Assembly: GCF_020283565.1 (NCBI RefSeq) | Contig: NC_060061.1 | Span: forward strand, 1,798,001-1,862,000 | DNA length: 64,000 bases | Reading direction: 5' to 3' | Source: Trifolium pratense | Taxonomy: Eukaryota; Streptophyta; Magnoliopsida; Fabales; Fabaceae | Part shown: positions 57,594 through 64,000 of the stretch, one piece after another | How positions within the stretch are numbered: the stretch's first letter is position 1 | Layout: every line of letters begins with the position of its first letter | Notes under the pieces: model-generated | Databases searched by the model: none | What the model was told of the DNA's origin: nothing | What the model saw: the letters and a program-made list of their open reading frames with translations, nothing else | Made by a program: the position numbers and the translations under genes

Positions 57594-59137
57594 TGATGAC
57601 AGTCAATTATATGATGTTTTTATTACTATTTTAGAGTAGTTTTAGTAGCAATTGAAGACCAAAAGTAAGCAAATACCTAAAGTTACGAAGTTACTTGACG
57701 TATAATCAAGAAAAGTGGAAAATGCATAAAATAGGAAAAAAAAAGAGGAAGAAATTGAAGAATCCATCGCACCACGATGGATGACCATCGTAGCACGATG
57801 AGAACGCGGTTAAAAAATTATAACAAATCAATCCATCATAGCATGATGGATCGTATCGTGGCCACAATGGGGAAGAAGCAAACAACGTGATGCCCAAGCA
57901 AAAACAGACTTGTCGTACCAACGTTGGGATTACATCGCAGCACGATGAAACATGGCCGCCAAGAAAGAAACAGATCTATTGTACCAACGTTGGGATTGCA
58001 TCGTGCCACGATGAGAAGGCAACATGGCTGCCAAGGAAGAAACGGACCATCGTACCAACGTTGGGATTATCGTGGTACGTTAATCGTGGCCACGATGGGC
58101 TACGACAGATACGATGGAAAAGCCCAAAAACGCCAAAAATTATAAATAGAGCTCTCCTCCTTCACAATTATTCATTCTGAAATTCAGAGAACTATATATA
58201 AGCTCTCTAAGGAGCAAAGGAGGAGGAGCAAGGAGGGCTAAGAAGCTCTCAAGAGAGGGAGACTCTCCCCCATCATCGGGAGACGAACTTCCTCCGCAAG
58301 GAATCGAGGTTATTTTATGCATGTTTTCTTTATTGTTCAATATGCTTAATAGTAGCTAAGTCCCTTTAGGTTAGGTCAAGTAGATGAACTCCCTTAGGAC
58401 TGCTTGAGACATGTAATTTGGTTATTTTCCAAGTCTATTTACAATTGCTATTCATTTATTATCTGTTACTATCTCTATTTATTTGTTTATACACTAACAT
58501 ATATGAACGCGCACATATTATGTTAGTAACTAGGGTCGAAGTGGATACCGTGATACATCTAAGACTACTGAATCAAATAGATACTATAACCTACTTACAT
58601 GATACCATTAAATTCAGTATCTGCGGTTAGGATTGAGATTAAGAATCACACGTAGTTAAATTCTGCACTGATGTTAGGAAACCGAGCTGCCTTAGAGAAC
58701 TTGTTAAATTATGAACTTCTAAAGGTAGGGACGCCCCTTTGAGGCTGAACCCGTTAAAGGTAATGATATGAAATAACGAAGGCTAAACCTAGACTAGCTT
58801 AATTGGTTCGACCTAAACAGATTGCAATTGAAATAAGTATAGTAATACTAGGCTTATTTTAATAGAAATTAATTTCCAGATAATGTTTCAATAGTGAACA
58901 GATATAGCGCCAGTTACCAAGCACTTAACCTACTTTTATCATCTTGAACTCTTTCTTTTATCTTTAGTTTTATACTAGTTAACCCTGTCTCAAAACCTTT
59001 TTCAAATAAACAAAGCGAAAGCAAAACTATCCAAATTCCTAACCGAAACTGGTAGCTTTGACACAATCTCCGTGGAGACGATAACTTACTACTTTATTAC
59101 TTGGTAACAATTATGTACACTTGCAAAACCACCATCA
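57594..59137 (+). mobile_element. Solo LTR with perfect target duplication
   Basis: 1544 bp from TGATGACAGTC to ACCACCATCA (TGATG/CATCA ends), flanked by ATTAG on both sides (57589-57593, 59138-59142). TATA-like AATTATAAATAGAGC at about 58138. Upstream of it (57765-58110) lies an array of short palindromes of the CATCGTGGCCACGATGG kind and a thrice-repeated GTACCAACGTTGGGATT. No internal sequence, so LTR-LTR recombination removed the body. An inverted relative is at 171-700. Confidence 0.93.
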
Positions 59138-59171
59138 ATTAGTTACTTAGTTACCGAATCCATTTAAAAAG

Positions 59172-59400
59172 TACTCCCTCCCGGTCCCTCCCTTTGTATA
59201 AGCATATATTGGCATTTTTAATGTATGTTAAAAAAAAGTTGATAGTGTTTTTTTATAAGAAAAAAAAAGTTGATAGTGTAATTAATATGTATTTTTAATG
59301 TATTACGATTATTAAATTTTTCTTTGTGAAAAGATATATTTATGGTCGACTTTTCATATACCCATGTAATCTTGACGTGTGATTCCATATTAATGCAAAA
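59172..59400. repeat. Truncated Stowaway-like MITE
   Basis: ACTCCCTCCCGGTCCCTCCC at 59173 resembles the conserved MITE end, followed by a duplicated AAAAAAAGTTGATAGTGT. No opposite end was found. Confidence 0.45.
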
Positions 59401-59404
59401 GAAA

Positions 59405-59776
59405 AACAAGTGCTGGTTGTTGTTTTCGTGATCATTTGGACAATTTTGTCATGGCCTGAACATCATGGACCCGAGGAAGATGCACCATAATTGAAGAAGA
59501 AGCTTTGGCATTGATGGAAGCTATGAAGGAGGTAGCTAGTCGAGGCATCAACAATGTCATCTTTGAGACCAATTCCAAGATAGTGGTAGATGCAATACAA
59601 AGGCTACATATGGGAACATGGTTTACAAGGCGACAAGTGAACATGCATGGTTGCCCATACGCTTGTTAGAGCGGCCATTTTTTGGGCTAGTCACTATTAT
59701 TTTGAGTTCCTACCTACTTGTATTGAACCTATTTTGATTAATGAAATGTGTTGATTTTGTGATTGTAAAAAAAAAG
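59405..59776 (+). mobile_element. LINE 3' end with RNase H tail
   Basis: Plus-strand text codes EEEALALMEAMKEVASRGIN and IFETNSKIVVDAIQRLHMG, then after a break NMVAHTLVRAAIFWASHYYF and CIEPILINEMC, the RVT_3-type RNase H end of plant LINEs, then ~200 nt typical tail and an A tract (59767-59775). A frameshift marks it as dead. Confidence 0.85.
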
Positions 59777-59786
59777 CATTGTTGTG

Positions 59787-59923
59787 GAACTTTCACAAAC
59801 GAGTTTCTTTGTATATAAAAAAAAAAAGGTACAGTGAAACTTTCACAAACGAGTAAATTGCTACAAGTTGGGCGTTAGCCCTCTCTTTCTACCAAAAAGT
59901 AAATAAAAAATTGCTACAAGTTG
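59787..59923 (+). mobile_element. Two minimal retroposon insertions side by side
   Basis: GAACTTTCACAAACGAGT (59787-59804) recurs as AACTTTCACAAACGAGT (59838-59854) around an A-rich insert. AAATTGCTACAAGTTG (59855-59870) recurs at 59908-59923 around a ~37-bp insert ending in A's. Both fit LINE-mediated insertion of nearly fully truncated copies. Confidence 0.75.
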
Positions 59924-60224
59924 CTCATACAACAGAAATTGAAAATTGAAGCCTACAAAATATTTGTTTTCATTGTCGCTCTGAATTTATAATTGGAAAA
60001 TTTTGTAACAATAAGCAATTACCTTTTGAAAAAGATAATCTTCTGATTAATAAAACATGGAAACCATGCTTGCATACAAGGTTCAAATGAATTTAAGCAT
60101 ACTATTCAAAATGAAAGCAACATAATTATTTTAAAGCAACAACATCGTAATCACCTCACTGTTCTTCAAATCCTTCAGAAATTCTTAATCAGAATCAATC
60201 ATCTAATACTCCCAATTATAATCA

Positions 60225-61208
60225 TCAGTCATCACTATCATCGTCAATCTCCAACTCCACGTGCTCATCATCACCATCGTTTATTTGATATGGAGGTTGA
60301 AAATACTTAATCTTCTCATGGAACCTTTTGCTCACACTTGGACTAAAAGAATCACAAATGCACATACACAAATCAAGAGATTCAAGCAGAGGGCAACAAT
60401 CAAGAATAGCCTCCAACTTAACATCGTTAAGAAAAATTCCAAAAATTTTAAGATGGCGTAATCTGGGCATTGGTTTAGCTATAGGAAATTCATCATCTTC
60501 ACAGTCGACAATAAAGTTAGTATTCTTCATTTTCATTTCAATGGTAAGTTCCTCTAGTAGTGGATACTCCTTCACAAATTCCCTTATCCCTTTACAAGAA
60601 ATTTGTATGCAACAACTTATTTGTAATCGCCTTATGTGACCAGCCCTGTAAAATATTATTATGAATAACATGCTAGTAAAAACAAATGATTCATCCAAGT
60701 TCTATGTTGCAAATAGATTCACCAATTACTATATACTATTCGAGTTGTTACGTAAAGCCACAAACAAAATGGATCAACTTACTTACCTATGAGCTATATA
60801 CTTGAGGAGGTCATCGGTCCCAAATGACTCAATAGCAATGTCTTCCAGTACAAGACCACAGCTTAGATCAATGGCACGGCGACAAATCTTCTCCAAAGAC
60901 TCCAAACGTCGAAAATCACATCGAGAAATGTTGCCAAAAAGAATGGTACCACTGACATGGCGACGAAGCTTCTTCTCAGATTCCAAACGATCAAATCGAG
61001 AAATGTTGCCAATCATGTGAATGGTACGCCACATCAGAGGGTCATTGCAAATGTTCCTCCAAAGAGGACAAACATTATGTGCACTTGTCACAATATCAAC
61101 CGTATCAAGTCTTTGGAGTATGTTCTTTGTCAAGTCTATGGGAAGTTCAAGCCAGTTTGGCTCTGTCATGCTCTCAGCTACTTTTGCTTTCTCCTTACAG
61201 GACGCCAT
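60225..61208 (-). CDS. SKIP19-like F-box/LRR protein 3, two exons, 280 aa
   Basis: Exon 1 61208-60787, exon 2 60645-60225; 843 nt in phase, GT-AG. F-box NWLELPIDLTKNILQRLDTV, nearly identical to protein 1, with the same MAS.K.KAKV start. Exon 1 carries an internal duplication: GNISRFDRLES and GNISRCDFRRLESLEKIC flank RRHVSGTILF, which relatives lack (about 24 extra residues). LRRs: FVKEYPLLEELTIEMK, AKPMPRLRHLKIFG, ILDCCPLLESLDLCMC. It ends in a short acidic tail (VELEIDDDSDD). Probably a functional substrate receptor of SCF. Closest relative in the window is protein 1. Confidence 0.9.
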
Positions 61209-61679
61209 TATCGTGCAACAAATGGATTACTACAAAGGATTTGTTTTAAAGTGCAGAACCGCATTGAAAACACACTAATTAAGTGGAAAGTGGAAACGTT
61301 GGAATGGCGAAGGTCAATAGACGCTTTCCATAAATTTTACCGTCTCGTGCAAAATCATTTGACTTCCAAAGTATCTTTGGAAATATGTAGTGTGTTTTAA
61401 TTTTAGTGTCATGCTAACATGTGCCTAAAATAATACTAGTAATTAAGTCTTGGATAAAACAATCTTTGACTTCTAAAGTGATAAAATGCACAATTTTTTA
61501 TATAAAATTACTATCTTTGTACACTAACAACAAGTGCCTTAAGGACACCTGTTAGTTTTTCCGTTAATTTTAAGCCTATAGTGTTTATGACTCTATTGAC
61601 TCCCCGTCACACAATGAATGAGTTTGTGTCTCTACGTATGTCAATCTACAATTTTGAGGATTAATATTTTTAAGGGTCT
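61209..61679 (-). promoter_or_regulatory. Upstream region of F-box gene 3
   Basis: No other gene. Likely promoter and leader. No clear TATA box at a fixed distance. Confidence 0.3.
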
Positions 61680-61852
61680 TGCTAAACAGTGCCCCCGGGG
61701 CACTCTTTAAGCATTCTATTTAAAGAAATAATTTACTAAAAAAGTGGAACATTTCAATTTTCGAGGCGTTGACTTCACACATTTCCATAAAATTTTAACA
61801 AAAACTTACTATTTAAGATGCTTAAAGAGTGCCCCGGGGGCACTGTTTAGCA
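61680..61852. mobile_element. MITE with 34-bp near-perfect ends
   Basis: TGCTAAACAGTGCCCCCGGG and CCCGGGGGCACTGTTTAGCA, continuing inward with CACTCTTTAAGCAT. 173 bp. A truncated copy is at 63162-63306. Confidence 0.85.
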
Positions 61853-61967
61853 TTTTCCTATTTTTAATCGTTTAATAGTAAAAATTACAAAAAATTGATA
61901 TTTTAAAAATAATCATTTGGACGAATCCAACAAGAATACATATGCTAATATTTATTTTTATTTATTA

Positions 61968-62294
61968 CTCCATTCAGTCCTTTTTATTAGGAACAATTTG
62001 AAAAAATCATACAAATCAAAAAAACACATTGTAAATAGTTATTTTCATTTAACAATCTTATAAATTTATATTTATTCCATGTATACTCATTTAATAATTC
62101 TTTTTTTTTTTGATAATATATACTCATTTAATAATTCTTAATTAAACTAACTTATTTTTAAATTTTCTCTCGTAATAAATACGGGTATAAGTGAAATTAA
62201 AAATTTAAAACTTTTGAAAATTTGTTAAAGTTTCTAATAAAAATCACAATTTTTTTTTCTCCAAAGTGTTTCTTATAAAAAAGATCAGAGGGAG
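61968..62294. mobile_element. Stowaway-like MITE with a poly(T) insertion
   Basis: CTCCATTCAGTCCTTTTTAT at the left, TATAAAAAAGATCAGAGGGAG at the right, TA on both sides. Inside, TATACTCATTTAATAATTCTT is present twice (62082-62102, 62119-62139) around a T tract: a minus-strand minimal retroposon. Confidence 0.75.
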
Positions 62295-62780
62295 TAGTAG
62301 AAAAATATGGTCAAAAATATGTGTGAATTGGGGAGAAATGTAAATTTTGATTTCAATGACCGGTGTAAAAACACCTTGGGTTGCTTTCAATGTACCTAAG
62401 GTGTTTGTTTCTGAATTGTAAGGATTGAGTATCCCTTATATTATTTATAATTCAATTTTTGCTTATAAAAAAATAAAAATAAATAATTGACCTACATGTG
62501 CCCTTAATCATAAATTTTTTACATGACCTTAATCATAATTGACCTTAAATTTTACAACAATGCAAAATTTCTATATTAAAATAGCTTATCATGTGTCCTT
62601 AGGGCATATGTTAACATCACCTTAATCATAATTGACCTAAAGGCCATAACGTCCAAATCCAATTACACAACCCCCAATACGTAAAAAAAATTATATAGTA
62701 AAGGTAGAATAACATTCATTAACTCCGTCTTATCTAGCCTATGTCTTTATTTCTTTTCTTTTTATAAGGCTTTAGTTTGT
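62295..62780. other. No gene seen
   Basis: AT-rich spacer. Confidence 0.3.
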
Positions 62781-62784
62781 ATTT

Positions 62785-62985
62785 TAAAAGACCTAGTGAG
62801 CATTCAAAGAAGTTTTCTGTGGGGTGGTGGTTCTGAGGGTAGGAAGATATTTTGGGTTGGTGGGGATAAAGTTTGTTTACCAAAAGATAGAGGAGGATTT
62901 GGGGGTAAAATTTTAGAACTTTTTAATTTTGCTTCATTGAATAAATAAATGGAAGTGGAGATGTTAGAATGACATTAATGCTCTG
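62785..62985 (+). mobile_element. LINE ORF2 fragment (end of reverse transcriptase)
   Basis: Codes SIQRSFLWGGGSEGRKIFWV, GDKVCLPKDRGGFG and LNKWKWRC, the conserved block after the RT fingers-palm of plant LINEs (FLWGG...W...C.PK..GGLG). Frame is short and ends in unrelated sequence. Confidence 0.8.
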
Positions 62986-63161
62986 TTTGGATTGATGGAA
63001 CAAAACGAAACAGCGTGGAATGGAGTGGAACAGAGTGAAGTGGAATGAAAACACCATTCCATTGTTTGGTTATGAAGCGGCGCGAATAATATATTTCCAT
63101 TCCATTGTTTGGAAAGTAGACATAATAGAATAAATTATAATTTTTGGAAAGTAGACATAAT

Positions 63162-63306
63162 AGCATTCTATTTAAAGAAACTTTTTATTCAAAAAGTTAA
63201 ATACTACAATTTCCAATGCGTTGACTTTACGCATTCCGATAAAAATTCTATAAAAAGTTTACTATTTATGGGCTTAAAGAGTGCCCCGGGGGCACTATTT
63301 AGCATT
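63162..63306. mobile_element. Truncated MITE copy
   Basis: Matches 61711-61852 (GCATTCTATTTAAAGAAA ... GTGCCCCGGGGGCACTATTTAGCA) but lacks the left terminus. It joins GGAAAGTAGACATAATA, which itself is a short direct repeat (63110, 63145). Confidence 0.75.
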
Positions 63307-63339
63307 TGCCATAATTTTTTAATTCCATTTTTACCCTTG

Positions 63340-63540
63340 TTTAACAAATAGGGATGGAAAAAATATTCGTGTCCGCTGACATATCCGCCACGGGCACGGA
63401 GCGGATAGTTTAATGGATATCCGCGAATAAAATAAATGAAAATTTCAATTATCCGAATTTAATGGACACGGATGCGAGTTTAATACTATTTGTGCCCGCG
63501 GATATCCATACCCGCTAGTAAATTAATAAAATTATTTAAA
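63340..63540. other. Possible end of a hAT-type element
   Basis: AATAGGGATGGAAAAAATATTCG and repeated GGATATCC-type blocks with GTGTCCGC/GTGCCCGCGG resemble sub-terminal parts of plant hAT MITEs. Only one end can be seen. Confidence 0.35.
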
Positions 63541-63689
63541 TGTCCCTATTTAAATATAAACTTTAATATTTTTATCTTATTAAAAAAAATAGTGTTCTCA
63601 TATTTTTATGTCTATCTTTATATTCAATAGAGAAAACTTTTCACGTTATTTTATCATCTTTTGAAGTAAAAAAAGATTGGCTCAAGTCA

Positions 63690-64000
63690 ATACGTTACTA
63701 TTGATTGAGTGACACCTCTGTATAGTCAGAAGGAGACTGGGGTAGTTATTAAGCTTGTAGGGCTTAAGGTTATGGTCTTGGTTTAGATCAAGGTGGTTGT
63801 AATTTGAGATTACTAGCTAGTATCTCAGATTAGAGTGAAAACTCACAAAGCGTGGGGTGGACTAGCCTAAGATTCGGGTGAACCAGTATAATTTTTGTGT
63901 GTGAATCTCTCTTACCTTTAACTATTTATTTACTGTAAACACACATCACACAAACCACTTCATTTACATTTAACTCTCACGCAGTAGAGAACATACTAAG
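63690..64000 (+). mobile_element. Partial Ty1/copia-type LTR at the right edge
   Basis: GTGAAAACTCACAAAGCGTGGGGTGGACTAGCC...GGTGAACCAGTATAA followed by GTGTGTGAATCTCTCTTACC is the typical end part of copia (SIRE/Tork-like) LTRs as I remember them. The window ends before the LTR end. Confidence 0.45.

Noticed and set aside
62975..63120. Repeated GGAATGGAGTGG / CCATTCCATTGTTTGG blocks as a MITE
   Set aside because: They look like the sub-terminal part of a plant DNA element, but neither end nor a duplication could be fixed.

Overview
The window is nuclear DNA from a flowering plant, probably a legume. The evidence is AT-rich composition, short exons in long AT-rich GT-AG introns, plant gene families (SKIP19-like F-box/LRR, plastid-type DHAR, TBP-like) and plant transposon types (chromovirus and Athila LTR elements, PIF/Harbinger, hAT, MULE, Stowaway-like, Helitron, SINE, LINE). 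The legume call is an impression from the repeats and protein style, not a proof. Nothing prokaryotic is present (no operon, CRISPR or phage).

Layout. 0-7 kb: LTR fragment, a 195-bp tandem repeat, then a tandemly duplicated chimera of threonine aldolase and isopentenyl-diphosphate isomerase exons, one unit holding a LINE tail. 7-22.3 kb: a nest of minus-strand LTR retrotransposons, namely a chromovirus whose gag is split by a second chromovirus-type element, whose integrase is in turn split by an Athila-like element with two ORF1-type frames and no pol, with MITEs and a pseudogene of a UDP-sugar transporter inside. 22-31.4 kb: SINE, hAT, copia LTR, foldback elements, an Athila-like 3' end and a PIF/Harbinger element sitting in a LINE RNase H frame.

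32.4-48.7 kb is the gene island. A complete six-exon dehydroascorbate reductase gene (265 aa) lies on the plus strand. A complete eight-exon divergent TATA-binding-protein-like gene (229 aa) lies on the minus strand, with transposon insertions in its introns. A Helitron follows, then an intact single-exon gene of unknown function (115 aa).

49.4-61.2 kb is a same-strand cluster of SKIP19-like F-box/LRR genes: three with intact two-exon frames (282, 369 and 280 aa) and one broken fragment. One carries a C-terminal tail of roughly 95 mostly acidic residues coded by a trinucleotide repeat. The promoter side of the first F-box gene is a copy of the 5' end of the TBP-like gene. The rest, to 64 kb, is repeats: a solo LTR with a perfect 5-bp target duplication, LINE tails, MITEs and a copia-type LTR.

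The host genes are independent plant genes and not a pathway: ascorbate recycling (DHAR), transcription initiation (TBP-like) and SCF-type ubiquitin ligase substrate receptors (F-box). I found no convincing undescribed multi-gene system. The most promising points are the divergent TBP paralogue, the apparent capture of its 5' end by an F-box gene, the acidic-tailed F-box protein, and the unusual retroelement architectures.
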